Below, piece by piece: positions 32,222 through 42,401 of a stretch of DNA of 64,000 nt. Origin of the DNA: Candidatus Zhuqueibacterota bacterium. GTDB lineage: Bacteria > Zhuqueibacterota > Zhuqueibacteria > Zhuqueibacterales > Geothermadaptataceae. How positions within the stretch are numbered: the first letter of the stretch is position 1; the number at the start of each line of letters is the position of its first letter. Position numbers and translations under genes: made by a program. The stretch is taken from positions 154,120-218,119 of the forward strand of contig JAUZRQ010000002.1 of assembly GCA_030950365.1 (NCBI GenBank), read 5' to 3'. Under the pieces are notes generated by a model. That model did no database searches, was not told where the DNA came from, and was given only the letters and a program-made list of their open reading frames with translations.

Positions 32222-32647
32222 AAATGGGACGTATTGGCAATTTGCAGCGATTCCCACGGATCGGTTCTATTTGCCGGTTTTTTAGAACCACACGATGGCC
32301 ACGAAAACAGGCACAGCGTGGTTCGGTTCTCCATCCTCATCAGTGCCAATCAGTGAAATCTGTGGTTAATAATGGATGTCTGCTCACGGTGCGCGGGAAT
32401 GAGGGCTACATGATCCCATCTATTCGTCACTTCCGAATTAGCATGTCTGCAGTCCATGACAGGCCGTACAGGACTCACTGTGTTCTGAAAGAGGAGTGGA
32501 ACTAAGCCCCGAAAGTTTGGTGAAAAAATTGATTGCCGAATGGTTGAATGACCCGGTTTTTGAGAATGAATAATACGGCAGAGAATAGTTGAAATCATTA
32601 CCCAAAATGCCTAATTTAGCGCAAAAGCATTAACAAAGGGTGATAAT
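32222..32647. other. Gene-free stretch upstream of an antitoxin gene
   Basis: I see no gene; the 93-codon ORF at 32224 has no family signal. It contains low-conservation sequence of the kind left by decayed intergenic repeats (for example AATCAGTGAAATCTGTGG near 32348-32365). The part from 32500 on becomes AT-rich ahead of the antitoxin gene. Confidence 0.4.
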
Positions 32648-32896
32648 ATGAAAACGACTGTTGGGGAAATTGAAGCTCAGAGCCGGTGGGAAGAGTTGCT
32701 GGATATGGTGCATCAGGGAGCCGAGGTGATCATTACTCGTACAGGCAAACCTGTGGCAAAATTGGTCCCTGTGCAGGAAAATGGCAAACGGACCAGCAAG
32801 CGAACCCGAAAAATCTTTAAAGAGTTCGCCAGCATTCGAAGAAAGGTCAAGCATCCCGTTGATATCAAATCTTTGATCTCTGAGGGGCGGGCATGA
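32648..32896 (+). CDS. Phd/YefM-type antitoxin
   Basis: The 82-residue protein shows the Phd/YefM antitoxin pattern. The N-terminus, MKTTVGEIEAQSRWEELLD, forms the DNA-binding dimer, and ITRTGKPVAKLVP is the hallmark strand. The basic C-terminal half should wrap the toxin. Such antitoxins repress their own promoter. It overlaps the PIN-toxin gene by four bases (ATGA), the usual arrangement for coupled antitoxin and toxin synthesis. Confidence 0.93.
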   Translation: MKTTVGEIEAQSRWEELLDMVHQGAEVIITRTGKPVAKLVPVQENGKRTSKRTRKIFKEFASIRRKVKHPVDIKSLISEGRA

Positions 32897-33297
32897 AGTG
32901 GGTGGTTGATTGCTCTTTCGTTGCCGCACTATTCCTGCCTGATGAAGCTTCTGATTCTGTGGATCAATTCTTTTCAAAATTGTCTGCTGAAGATGAGTTA
33001 ATTGTACCGACATTATGGCAATATGAATTGGCCAATGTCCTCATATTAGCGGAGAAAAAGAAGAGGCTTGATGCAAATCAAGTGAAGAAAATATTTGATC
33101 TAATTGAGGAATTGAATTTTCAAGTTGATCATAATGAAGTCGATTCTCATAAATTGTATGAATTGGGGAGACAATTTAACTTAACCACTTATGATGCGGT
33201 GTATTTAGAAGCAGCCATGAGGTATAATGCTGGTTTGGCTACGCTTGACAAACCACTCGCTCATGCTGCTCAAAAATGCAATCTTATTGTAGTATAG
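32893..33297 (+). CDS. PIN-domain toxin (VapC-like ribonuclease)
   Basis: The 134-residue PIN-domain protein carries the acidic residues that bind metal in VapC-type ribonucleases: Asp6 (VVDCSF), Glu45 (QYELAN), Asp101 (TYDAVYLE) and Asp119 (TLDK). VapC toxins cleave tRNA or rRNA and are held inactive by the cognate antitoxin, here encoded just upstream. The gene is visibly more AT-rich than its neighbours, consistent with acquisition by transfer. The pairing of a Phd-type antitoxin with a PIN toxin is common. Confidence 0.93.
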   Translation: MKWVVDCSFVAALFLPDEASDSVDQFFSKLSAEDELIVPTLWQYELANVLILAEKKKRLDANQVKKIFDLIEELNFQVDHNEVDSHKLYELGRQFNLTTYDAVYLEAAMRYNAGLATLDKPLAHAAQKCNLIVV

Positions 33298-33480
33298 ATC
33301 ATTTATTCACATAATCGCTATTTGTAGCGATTTGAATCTTGATTGGCAAGCCTTCTAAGTTCACTTCGTCAATGAAAATCATATATTTTGCTCCTCTTAA
33401 GACCTCCTTTGTCTGTTAAACGCTACCTCCTTTTGAGTCTGGTTCAGTAAGCTTGTAGCAGGAGTAACCTGTTTATGTAT

Positions 33481-33525
33481 ACACGGTCAGAGACCGTGTA
33501 GAATCGGTTCAAATATTTTTGAACC
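33481..33525. repeat. Tandem pair of short perfect palindromes
   Basis: The first (33481-33499) has an 8-base stem and 3-base loop and is nearly identical to the one at 6242-6260. The second (33506-33525) has an 8-base stem and 4-base loop and no copy elsewhere in the window that I could find. Confidence 0.6.
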
Positions 33526-33598
33526 ATACGAAGAAAGAATAGCATATCGATCCGTGTTCTATCCACCTTCATCCGTGGCGGAGTTTAAAAAACGGCAG

Positions 33599-33617
33599 CA
33601 CAAGCTTAGAGCTTTTG
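33599..33617. repeat. Dispersed 8-3-8 palindrome, AAGCTT type
   Basis: CACAAGCT-TAG-AGCTTTTG; same left arm as the copy at 6105-6123. Confidence 0.5.
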
Positions 33618-33779
33618 CTACATATTTTCCATGTCCATCCCTCGCTAATTGGCGAATTCAGGGGGGACATGCTGGAAAATTACGCTACGGTGTTGTCCAC
33701 GTAGTACGAGCATCCCCCATTTTATTGTTAGTGCTGATTTGTTACTAGCAACGAACCCGTTTCACTTCATGGCGCCCTT

Positions 33780-34400
33780 CTAAAACTTCCTCTCCTTGAT
33801 GAGGGCTTCATCCATGTGGGCCTGGCGGATGTATTGCGCCAGGATGTGCATCAAGGACTGGTGCACGTCTTCGATGATGCCGTAATTGTCTGCATCCACG
33901 TGCAAATTCACATCGGCGATTTTGGCCGAGCGGCCCCCGGAAAAGCCAGTCATGGCGATCACCGGCAGGCCATGGTCTTTGGCCCACTTTGCCACGCGCA
34001 CGATGTTTTCGGAATCGCCCGAAGAACTAATGGTGATGAGCGCATCGCCCGGCCGGGCCAGAGACCGGAGTTGATACACGAAAATGTCATCGAAGGAAAT
34101 ATCATTGCCGATGGCGGTGATCATCTCCACCGTGGTGCTGAGCGACACGATGCGCGGATGCAGATCGGTGTCGGTTTGCACCAGCTTGCAATGATCGCAG
34201 ACCAGATGATTGGCGATGGCCGCCGAACCGCCGTTGCCGCAGGAATAAATAATGCCTCCCTGTCGATACACCCGCGTCAAAATGTTGGCGGCCTGCATCA
34301 TCTTTTCGCCGTCCACCGAGGTCGCCGCGTCGCGCAGCTTGCCAAAATAGGTGCTGGCATAGGTGCTGATGTGTTCGAATTTCTGTTCCGGAAAGGCCAT
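33780..34400 (-). CDS. SIS-domain phosphosugar isomerase (GmhA-like)
   Basis: The 206-residue SIS-domain protein resembles sedoheptulose-7-phosphate isomerase GmhA. The phosphosugar-binding motifs SCGNGGSAAIANH and TISSSGDSENI are clear, and the C-terminal EDVHQSLMHIL helix carries the Glu/His pair of the family. GmhA makes D-glycero-D-manno-heptose 7-phosphate for lipopolysaccharide. Here the gene ends an operon of sugar oxidoreductase, dehydrogenase, lactonase and aldolase genes, so it may isomerise another phosphosugar. The gap to the aldolase gene is 169 bp, so it could have its own promoter. Confidence 0.88.
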   Translation of the reverse strand: MAFPEQKFEHISTYASTYFGKLRDAATSVDGEKMMQAANILTRVYRQGGIIYSCGNGGSAAIANHLVCDHCKLVQTDTDLHPRIVSLSTTVEMITAIGNDISFDDIFVYQLRSLARPGDALITISSSGDSENIVRVAKWAKDHGLPVIAMTGFSGGRSAKIADVNLHVDADNYGIIEDVHQSLMHILAQYIRQAHMDEALIKERKF

Positions 34401-34569
34401 AGCGTGTTCCCCGTGCTGTGATTACCGTACCCGAGTTGCTTGCGTCGTTGTCGTTGCGTCCAAACGTCATGTTCGATCGAGTTTCCGAGTCCCTGGAAAC
34501 GCGCTACCCCTCCGGGGTAAAAAAACTCCTCTCCGGCGCCACGCTTTGCCGAAGCGCCGCTCATGAACA

Positions 34570-35370
34570 TTAAGGCAGCCGCAGCTCTTCCAGCGCGCTG
34601 CGCACGGCGGTCACTTCTTCCCGCGCCTTACCCATGAGAAAGCGATCGTCGCTTTGCAGAGTGGTAAGCTGGAAGCCTTTTTTGATCATCTCCACGGCCA
34701 CCTCGCGCGAATTGGTGTGAATGCCAGCGGGAATGCCGTGCCGTTTGCAAGTTTCGATGATTTTCTCTTTGGCCTCCACCACTTCCGGGTCGTTCTGACC
34801 CTTGCGGGGCTCGCTGCCCAGCGCCATGGCCAGATCCGACGGCCCGACGTAGATCGCGCTGATGCCCGGCACCTGCAGAATCTCGTCCAGATTTTCGATC
34901 GCCTGCCGGGTTTCGATTTGCGGGATCACCAGGGTTTCTTCATCGGCGTAATGGTGGTAATCGCCGCCGCCGTGTGTGGCGCCACCGCCGTAATATTTCG
35001 CGCGGATGGGCCCGAAGCTGCGAATGCCGCGTGGCGGATATTTGCAAATGCGCACCAGCTCATCGGCATCCTCCGGCGTGTTGATCAACGGGCAAATGAT
35101 GCCGTACGATCCGGCGTCGAGCATTTTCATAATCAGCCCGGGATCGCGCCAGGGCACGCGCGTCATGGGCACCACATCGGTGGTGGAAATGGCCTGCAGC
35201 ATGGTAACCGCCACCTGATATCCCACCACGCCGTGCTGCATGTCAATGGTAATAGAATCAAATCCCTGATGCGCCATGACTTCGGCCGAAAAAGAACTGG
35301 GAATGGCACACCACCCATTGATGACCGCACCCCCACGTGCCCAGATATCTTTCAATTTGTTTTTTCTCAC
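34570..35370 (-). CDS. HpcH/HpaI-family aldolase
   Basis: The 266-residue class II aldolase belongs to the HpcH/HpaI family, which splits 4-hydroxy-2-oxo acids or 2-keto-3-deoxy sugar acids to pyruvate and an aldehyde. It shows the IDMQHGVV metal-histidine region, RVPWRDPG, the metal Glu in IPQIETRQA and YVGPSDLAMALG. The GTG at 35370 is chosen because GGAGG lies eight bases upstream; the frame extends to 35454 without conservation. Its place beside a lactonase and sugar dehydrogenase suggests a 2-keto-3-deoxy sugar-acid substrate. Confidence 0.88.
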   Translation of the reverse strand: MRKNKLKDIWARGGAVINGWCAIPSSFSAEVMAHQGFDSITIDMQHGVVGYQVAVTMLQAISTTDVVPMTRVPWRDPGLIMKMLDAGSYGIICPLINTPEDADELVRICKYPPRGIRSFGPIRAKYYGGGATHGGGDYHHYADEETLVIPQIETRQAIENLDEILQVPGISAIYVGPSDLAMALGSEPRKGQNDPEVVEAKEKIIETCKRHGIPAGIHTNSREVAVEMIKKGFQLTTLQSDDRFLMGKAREEVTAVRSALEELRLP

Positions 35371-35460
35371 CAGCCACTCCTCCTTTGAGTGAGTCGTTCG
35401 TTGTTTCAGGTTGGTCGTTCGCGTTTCGTTTGTCCTGTATTCAATAATACCCACGTTCGC

Positions 35461-36144
35461 TCATGGTGCGTGAAGCACATGCACGGGCGTGGACTTTTGA
35501 TGCACAATGAGCCGCAAAGGGATTTCGCGCGGCGAGCCGGGCTCCAGCGCCTTCCGGTACACGGCGTGCTTGTCCGCGCCGGAGAATAGCAGGTAAACAC
35601 GCCGGGCCTGCAGGAGCGTAGGCGCGGTGAGACTCATGCGCGGTTGCCGGCCGTCGGTCGCCGGTACGGCCACGCACCGTTGATCCGCAACGTCAACGAC
35701 AGGCTCGCCCGGGAACAGCGAAGCCACATGCCCATCCGGGCCCATACCGAGATAAACCGCATCGAAGGGCAGCGGGAGCGATTGCAGCCGGGCTTCGCAT
35801 GCCTGCCAGCCGGCTTCCGGAGAGGCTGCGCCATTGTACAGCGGCACGAAATGAGCCTCTGCGGCGGGGCCCTGCAGTAAATACCGCCGCACCAGCCCCT
35901 CGTTGCTATCGGGATGCTCCGGCGGCACCCAGCGCTCATCGGTGAGGGTGACGGTCACCCGCGACCATTCGAGCGCCATGTGCCGCAACGGCTCGAAGAC
36001 CAGCTTCGGGGTGCGGCCGCCGGAAACAGCCAGCAGCGCCTGACCGCGCGCCTCGATGCCATCGCGGAGCGATTGCGCCAGGACTTCGGCCAGAGCATGC
36101 GCGGCAGTCTCGATGCTGTCAAATGCCTGTTCTTTGCTGATCAT
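35461..36144 (-). CDS. pgl: 6-phosphogluconolactonase (SOL/DevB type)
   Basis: The 227-residue protein has the SOL/DevB signature: LLAVSGGRTPKLVFEPL, TLTDERWVPPEHPDSNEG and YLGMGPDGHVASLFPG. It hydrolyses 6-phosphogluconolactone to 6-phosphogluconate or a related sugar lactone. The start could be the ATG at 36144 or a TTG at 36162 that overlaps the stop of the preceding gene; neither has a strong ribosome-binding site, which suggests translational coupling. No glucose-6-phosphate or 6-phosphogluconate dehydrogenase is adjacent, so the lactone may come from the Gfo/Idh-family oxidoreductase of this operon. Confidence 0.93.
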   Translation of the reverse strand: MISKEQAFDSIETAAHALAEVLAQSLRDGIEARGQALLAVSGGRTPKLVFEPLRHMALEWSRVTVTLTDERWVPPEHPDSNEGLVRRYLLQGPAAEAHFVPLYNGAASPEAGWQACEARLQSLPLPFDAVYLGMGPDGHVASLFPGEPVVDVADQRCVAVPATDGRQPRMSLTAPTLLQARRVYLLFSGADKHAVYRKALEPGSPREIPLRLIVHQKSTPVHVLHAP

Positions 36145-36158
36145 GCGCAATTCCGGTG

Positions 36159-37115
36159 TCAACTGTTCGGCGGATAGTCATCGATTGGCAGGCGGTTTTC
36201 GTCCAGCCCCCGGATGGCGGCGCGGCCCATGGCGAGAATGGCCTCTTCGGCGCTGCCACCGATGTGCGGGGTGGCCAGAAAATTCGGCAGCCGCAGCAGT
36301 TCGAGGTCCTCCGGCGGTTCGGTAGCGAACACGTCGAAGGCTGCACCGGCGAGCCGGCCTTCCTGCAGCATGCGCTTCAGTGCGGCTTCATCCACAATGC
36401 CGCCGCGCGCGGTGTTGATGAGAATGGCGTCGGGGCGCATCAGCGCCAGCCGCTCGGCATTCAGCAGGTTGCGCGTGCTGTCATTCAACGGCACGTGCAG
36501 GGTCACAATGTCGGCTCGTTGCAGCAGCTCGTCCAGCACCACCGGCTCGACCTGATATCTGGCGTAAAATTCGGGGAAATTTAGAATGTCGTTGGCGAGA
36601 ATGCGGCAATCGAACGCCCGCAGCAGGGTGGTCAAATCTTTGCCGATGTTGCCGCAGCCGATGATGCCCACCGTGCGGCCGGTGAGCTGCCGGCCTTTGC
36701 GGTTTTTCCAGATGCCCCCGCGGATGTCCAGATGACCCTGCGGGATTTGCCGCAGCAGCGCAATCATGAACGCGATGGCCAGCTCGGCCACGGAGCGCTT
36801 GTTGACGCCGCCGGTCCAGCCCAGGCGCACGCCATGCCGGATCATCGCCTGCTTGTCCAGCATATCCGTGCCGACGCCGTATTTGCTGATGACTTCCAGC
36901 TCCGGTAGCGCCGCCAGAATGCGTTCGTCGATGCGCTCCAGGCCCACGATGAGCTTGCGGCAGCCGCGGGCGAATTGAATAAGCGACTCGCCTTCCAGCT
37001 TCTGGCCCTCGTCATTGAACCGTACATTGGAATAGCGCTCCAGTAGCTCGGCCCGCAACACCGGATGGCGGGAAAAGGAGCGCGAGGCCACGGCAATAGG
37101 CGTATCGTCTTTCAT
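36159..37115 (-). CDS. D-isomer-specific 2-hydroxyacid dehydrogenase
   Basis: The 318-residue protein shows SKYGVGTDMLD, the NAD-binding GCGNIGKDL, the catalytic Arg in INTARGGIVDE, Glu in FATEPPED and His in ATPHIGGSAEE. Substrate is not readable from sequence; phosphoglycerate, glyoxylate or a sugar-derived 2-hydroxy acid are all possible. It starts directly after the stop codon of the Gfo/Idh gene and its end overlaps the possible start of the lactonase, so the three are tightly co-translated. It differs clearly from the family member at 31244. Confidence 0.9.
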   Translation of the reverse strand: MKDDTPIAVASRSFSRHPVLRAELLERYSNVRFNDEGQKLEGESLIQFARGCRKLIVGLERIDERILAALPELEVISKYGVGTDMLDKQAMIRHGVRLGWTGGVNKRSVAELAIAFMIALLRQIPQGHLDIRGGIWKNRKGRQLTGRTVGIIGCGNIGKDLTTLLRAFDCRILANDILNFPEFYARYQVEPVVLDELLQRADIVTLHVPLNDSTRNLLNAERLALMRPDAILINTARGGIVDEAALKRMLQEGRLAGAAFDVFATEPPEDLELLRLPNFLATPHIGGSAEEAILAMGRAAIRGLDENRLPIDDYPPNS

Positions 37116-38165
37116 TTACAGCACCGCCTGTTCCGCGATCGGTTTATCGGTTTTTGTTGTCCGGTTCCGGAAGCTCTCGTCGGCTTCGTAAATGCCGAAC
37201 ACCAGTTTCATGGTTTCGTAGGCATCCCGGGAGGTGCCGTTTTTCAGCGGCTTGCCGGTGCGGATGCTCTCCACAAATTCGGCCAGCTCCAGCTCCCAGG
37301 ACGGATCGGTGTTGCAGAACGTGCGCTCCTCCACCGGATTGCCGATGGCAAATCCGGTGCCCCGCCGCGCCTGGATAATCCACTCGTCACGGTAGCTGCG
37401 CGTGGAAGACGGCATGCCATCGACGATCACATAGCCGTCTTCCATGAAAATTTCCAGCGTGAACCGGTGCTTCCACTGCGTGAAGGAGCTGTGCAACATG
37501 GCAATGCAGTTTTCATTGCGCAGCAGAGCGAAGGCGTTGTCTTCCACCGGAATGTCCCAGAACGCCGTGGTACACATGCTTTTGATTTCAGTGAATTCGC
37601 CGCCAAAATAGCGGAACAGGTCGAGCATGTGGATGCCCTGATCGAGCAGGATGCCGCCGCCGGCCATTTCCGGATCGTTACGCCATTCATTAGGGTTGCC
37701 GGACCCCTGCGCCTTACCGTAAATGCCGCGTATCCACATGATGCGGCCGTATTTGCCGCTATCGACGATTTTTTTCGCTTCCATGATGCCGTAGTGATAT
37801 CGGTGATTGAAGCCGACTTTCAGTACCAGTCCGGGATTGCGGCGCTCGGCTTCCAGAATGCGCTCGACGTCCTGCAGGTTGCGGCCGGGCGGCTTTTCGC
37901 AGAAGACGTGCTTGCCGGCGTCCAGCGCCGCCACCACGATGTCGGGAATGAAGCGATTGGGGGTGCACACAAATACTGCATCGACATCCGACTCGATCAC
38001 GGCCTGATAGTCCGGTAGCAGTTGCATGTCTTCAAAGCCTTTGGTCGGCGGGTTGGGATCGGTGCCGCAGACCAACATGGTGTTTTCGTTTTCGCGAACG
38101 GTACGGGCGCGAATATCGCCCATCTTGCCCAGTCCGATGATGCCAATTTTTATGGGATCGCTCAT
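37116..38165 (-). CDS. Gfo/Idh/MocA-family NAD(P)-dependent sugar oxidoreductase
   Basis: The 349-residue protein has the N-terminal Rossmann motif GIIGLGKMGDIR, the hallmark lysine in FCEKPPGRN and the C-terminal alpha/beta sheet domain with WRNDPEMAGGGILLDQGIH, whose His/Asp pair lies in the active site. Members oxidise or reduce hydroxyls of sugars, inositols or nucleotide sugars. As first gene of the operon it probably begins the pathway, perhaps by oxidising a sugar to a lactone. The substrate is not known. The gap upstream (38166-38760) should hold the promoter. Confidence 0.92.
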   Translation of the reverse strand: MSDPIKIGIIGLGKMGDIRARTVRENENTMLVCGTDPNPPTKGFEDMQLLPDYQAVIESDVDAVFVCTPNRFIPDIVVAALDAGKHVFCEKPPGRNLQDVERILEAERRNPGLVLKVGFNHRYHYGIMEAKKIVDSGKYGRIMWIRGIYGKAQGSGNPNEWRNDPEMAGGGILLDQGIHMLDLFRYFGGEFTEIKSMCTTAFWDIPVEDNAFALLRNENCIAMLHSSFTQWKHRFTLEIFMEDGYVIVDGMPSSTRSYRDEWIIQARRGTGFAIGNPVEERTFCNTDPSWELELAEFVESIRTGKPLKNGTSRDAYETMKLVFGIYEADESFRNRTTKTDKPIAEQAVL

Positions 38166-38760
38166 GGAATCAAGCCCTAAGTTGAATTCAGCCGCCGAAA
38201 ACTGTCCGATGGAGATGTCGATCAGCCAGATGATGCTTCCGGGCCATCACTGTGCCGGCGCGACTCCCGGAAAGCGAAAATTAAGACGAGCCAATGATTG
38301 TTTTAGCTTATCAATATTACCTGAAAATCCGGGCGCGCGCGGAATATGTGACAGAAATAATAATATAAAGAAAAGATTTCACATAATGGTGATGAATTGT
38401 TTCATGATTGTTTGACATTGTTTGACCACCGATGGACATGGATGCAACGCGAATGGGATGCGGCGTTTCGGAAGTGAAAAAGGCCAACGCGGATATCCAT
38501 GGAAAGATTAGGCCGTTGGGGATGGCCTCTAACCTGGGCGGGAAATTGGGATTCTGGTTAGACGCGGTCCCTGACCGCGCCGGTTTTGCTATGAACTGCG
38601 AAAGTCGCAAAGGCCAGCGAAAATTGGTGCAAACCCATGCCTGTATGTAAATAAGGGAATCACAAGTTGGAAGCTTATCTTATTTTGTCAAGAAGAAAAA
38701 AGCCATCCCGGCGCTGGCCGATCGCCGGAATGGCTTTGGTGGCGACTCACTATTTCAGGA
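38166..38760. other. Gene-free stretch with palindrome and terminator
   Basis: It carries the promoter region of the sugar operon, a short palindrome at 38563-38579 (CGCGGTC-CCT-GACCGCG), and the terminator of the transhydrogenase operon at 38696-38734. The 72-codon ORF at 38432 is not convincing. 38330-38415 is AT-rich. Confidence 0.5.
38696..38734 (-). terminator. Rho-independent terminator of the transhydrogenase operon
   Basis: Read on the minus strand, GCCATTCCGGCG pairs with CGCCGGGATGGC around a 9-base loop and is followed by six T. It lies 26 bases after the pntB stop codon. Confidence 0.88.
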
Positions 38761-40128
<1,368 letters not shown>

Positions 40129-40246
40129 AGGTCGCTCTCCCTATCTCTTTTATGTTCGAAAGTTTCGGGTTTGCCCTGCAGCTACTCTGTTATCGGTCTC
40201 AGAGATGGTCAGCGTCAGGAGCCAATAATATCGCCGCAGGGGCAGC

Positions 40247-40561
40247 TTAGCTCTGTTTCGTTCCCGATTTTTCGTCTTTCTTCGCCGGTTTGAACATTTC
40301 CAGCATCCGGTCGGTCACCATGAATCCGCCGACCACATTGATCGTGGCGCAAATCACCGCCAGCATTCCAAGAGTGGTGCTGAGGCCGCTATGGCCTGCG
40401 CCGGCCGCAATGAGCGCGCCCACGATGGTGATTCCGGAGATGGCGTTGGAACCCGACATCAGCGGTGTGTGCAATAAGGGAGGAACTTTGGTGATGACTT
40501 CGAAACCCACGAAAATCGCCAGAACGAAGATATAGATCGATACCATAATGGAGCCGTCCAT
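40247..40561 (-). CDS. pntA2: NAD(P) transhydrogenase alpha subunit 2 (membrane part)
   Basis: The 104-residue protein has three or four hydrophobic helices and matches the membrane C-terminal part of E. coli PntA, with KVPPLLHTPLMSGSNAISG and the late NVVGGFMVTDRML. In many bacteria this part is a separate gene, as here. AGGAGG-like sequence precedes the ATG, and the gene starts 11 bases after the alpha-1 stop codon. Confidence 0.96.
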   Translation of the reverse strand: MDGSIMVSIYIFVLAIFVGFEVITKVPPLLHTPLMSGSNAISGITIVGALIAAGAGHSGLSTTLGMLAVICATINVVGGFMVTDRMLEMFKPAKKDEKSGTKQS

Positions 40562-40572
40562 TGTGTTTCCTC

Positions 40573-41718
40573 CTATTTTAACGCGTTTTTCACAAATTCA
40601 TTCACGATCTCGCCCTGATGCGTGACACAGGCGGACTTGGTGATTTCATCGTCGAAGTCCAGTTTACCGTCTTCGGCCTGATACAGATGCCGGAACAGAT
40701 TGGTAATGTTTTTCGAATACATCTGGCTGGCATGTACCGGAACCGTGGCCGGTAGGTTGACGGTGCCCAAAATGGTCACACCATGCTTCTCTACCGTTTT
40801 GCCGGCTTCCGTCAGTTCGCAGTTGCCGCCCTGTTCGGCCGCCAGGTCGATGATGATGGCGCCGGGACGCAGCATTTTAACCATGTCTTCGGTGATCAAA
40901 ATCGGTGCGCGTTTGCCGAAAATTTGCGCCGTGGTGATCACCACATCCGTTTTGGCCAGGCGGGCGGCAATGGCTTCCTGCTCTTTGCGCAGGAATTCTT
41001 CCGACTGCTCTTTGGCGTAACCGCCGGCGGTCTCCACATCTTCCGGCAACTCCATTTCGATGAATTGAGCGCCGAGACTCTGCACCTGCTCACGCACGGC
41101 CGGCCGCGGATCGAACGCCTCGACGCGCGCGCCCAACCGTTTGGCCGTGGCAATGGCCTGCAATCCGGCCACGCCAGCGCCCAGCACCAGCACATTGGCC
41201 GGCGGAATCGTACCGGCGGCAGTCATCAACAGCGGGAAGAATTTGCCCAGTTGCGCCGCGGCCATCAGAACAGCCTTGTATCCGGCAACCGTCGCCTGCG
41301 AGCTCAGTGCATCCATGCTCTGCGCCCGCGTGATGCGTGGAATGAACTCCATTGCAAACGACGTGACGTTTCTTTCGGCAAGTTTTTGAATGACGTCCAG
41401 ATTGGACAGCGGGGCCATGAAACCGATGATGGTGGTGTTCTCCCGCACCAGATCCGCTTCATGCTTTTTCAATTGTGGATGCTCCGTTAACGGACGCACC
41501 TTCAAAATGGCATCTGCGGAGGCATACAAATCTCCGGCACCTTTGATGATCTTCGCTCCGGCCTCCTCGTAATCCGCGTCCGAGAAGGAAGACCCGGTGC
41601 CGGCGCCAGCTTCGACCCAAACTTCATGTCCGGCCTTCGTCAGCGCAGATACCATCGACGGCACAACGGCCACTCGTGTTTCACCGCTGGTTACCTCTTT
41701 GGGAATCCCTACTTTCAC
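40573..41718 (-). CDS. pntA1: NAD(P) transhydrogenase alpha subunit 1 (NAD-binding part)
   Basis: The 381-residue cytosolic subunit binds NAD(H) as domain I of proton-translocating transhydrogenase. It begins VKVGIPKEVTSGETRVAVVP and carries the Rossmann motif VLGAGVAGLQAIATAKRLGA and the mobile-loop region near YAKEQSEEFLRKEQ. It ends after NLPATVPVHASQMYSKN without membrane helices, which are in the next gene. A GTG start at 41718 is supported by GGAGG six bases upstream; the further in-frame ATG at 41751 lacks one. It is related to alanine dehydrogenase at 16283. Confidence 0.96.
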   Translation of the reverse strand: MKVGIPKEVTSGETRVAVVPSMVSALTKAGHEVWVEAGAGTGSSFSDADYEEAGAKIIKGAGDLYASADAILKVRPLTEHPQLKKHEADLVRENTTIIGFMAPLSNLDVIQKLAERNVTSFAMEFIPRITRAQSMDALSSQATVAGYKAVLMAAAQLGKFFPLLMTAAGTIPPANVLVLGAGVAGLQAIATAKRLGARVEAFDPRPAVREQVQSLGAQFIEMELPEDVETAGGYAKEQSEEFLRKEQEAIAARLAKTDVVITTAQIFGKRAPILITEDMVKMLRPGAIIIDLAAEQGGNCELTEAGKTVEKHGVTILGTVNLPATVPVHASQMYSKNITNLFRHLYQAEDGKLDFDDEITKSACVTHQGEIVNEFVKNALK

Positions 41719-41960
41719 GTGACACCTCCTTCCAAATGCTTCACATGACAATCAGTATGGTTTGTCAACTGGATCACAGCACCCCCAAATCGGGTGCCCG
41801 ACGCCGAAGAGCCATAACCCCTCTATCCTGACGATGGCGTGCAAGCCGTTATGTGCCAGGGCGTCGGGACGGGTACAGCTCCGTTTTATGACAACAAAAC
41901 AACCGATTCCCGAATGGCAATGCACCAGGGCGCGTTTGCAAGATTGCTGCAGCAAATGGT

Positions 41961-42401
41961 TCAAAGCTCCAGCTTCATCACCGCGGCTGTGGACGGGCAG
42001 ATGGATTGGAACTCCTCAGTATCGGCAATCGCTTTTGGAACATGCTCCCGGTCCACGTTTTGAAAGCCCATGCGAGCAAAGTAACGTTTGGCCGTGGTGG
42101 TTAAAAGATAAACCGTGCGAATGTGTTGCGTGCGGGCGGAGTCCAGAGCCGTTTGTGTCATTTTCCGGCCTACGCTGTGGCCCTGCCACGCCGGCCGTAC
42201 CGCCACGGAGCGCAGCAGCGCCACCGGCGGATACAGCTCCAGCCCTGCGCAGGCGATGATAACGCCGTCGTGCTCCGCTAGGAATAGCACCACCTGGTTG
42301 CGCTCCAGATCGTCCACCGGCAGCTTGCATGTCTGCAACAGTTGCCGGATCGGTTCCAAATCGTGATCTCCGGCCTGCTGAAAATGGATGGCTCCTCTCA
42401 T
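41961..42401 (-). CDS. GNAT acetyltransferase, ArsN2-like
   Basis: The 146-residue GNAT-fold protein matches the pattern of the ArsN2 family of putative arsenic-resistance acetyltransferases: LLQTCKLPVDDL near the start, AGLELYPPVALLRSVAVRP with the acetyl-CoA loop WQGHSVGRKM, then VYLLTTTAKRYFARMGF and a final cysteine in the SICPSTAAVM stretch. The substrate of ArsN2 is not firmly established. No other arsenic gene lies nearby. Its start overlaps the stop codon of threonine dehydrogenase by four bases, an unusual partner. Confidence 0.82.
   Translation of the reverse strand: MRGAIHFQQAGDHDLEPIRQLLQTCKLPVDDLERNQVVLFLAEHDGVIIACAGLELYPPVALLRSVAVRPAWQGHSVGRKMTQTALDSARTQHIRTVYLLTTTAKRYFARMGFQNVDREHVPKAIADTEEFQSICPSTAAVMKLEL

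Larger units (their letters stand above)
33298..33779. other. Gene-free stretch with a pair of hairpins
   Basis: No gene is supported; the 64-codon ORF at 33554 is not convincing. Two adjacent perfect hairpins lie at 33481-33499 (ACACGGTC-AGA-GACCGTGT) and 33506-33525 (GGTTCAAA-TATT-TTTGAACC). A third near-palindrome lies at 33599-33617. No T-run follows them. Confidence 0.5.
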
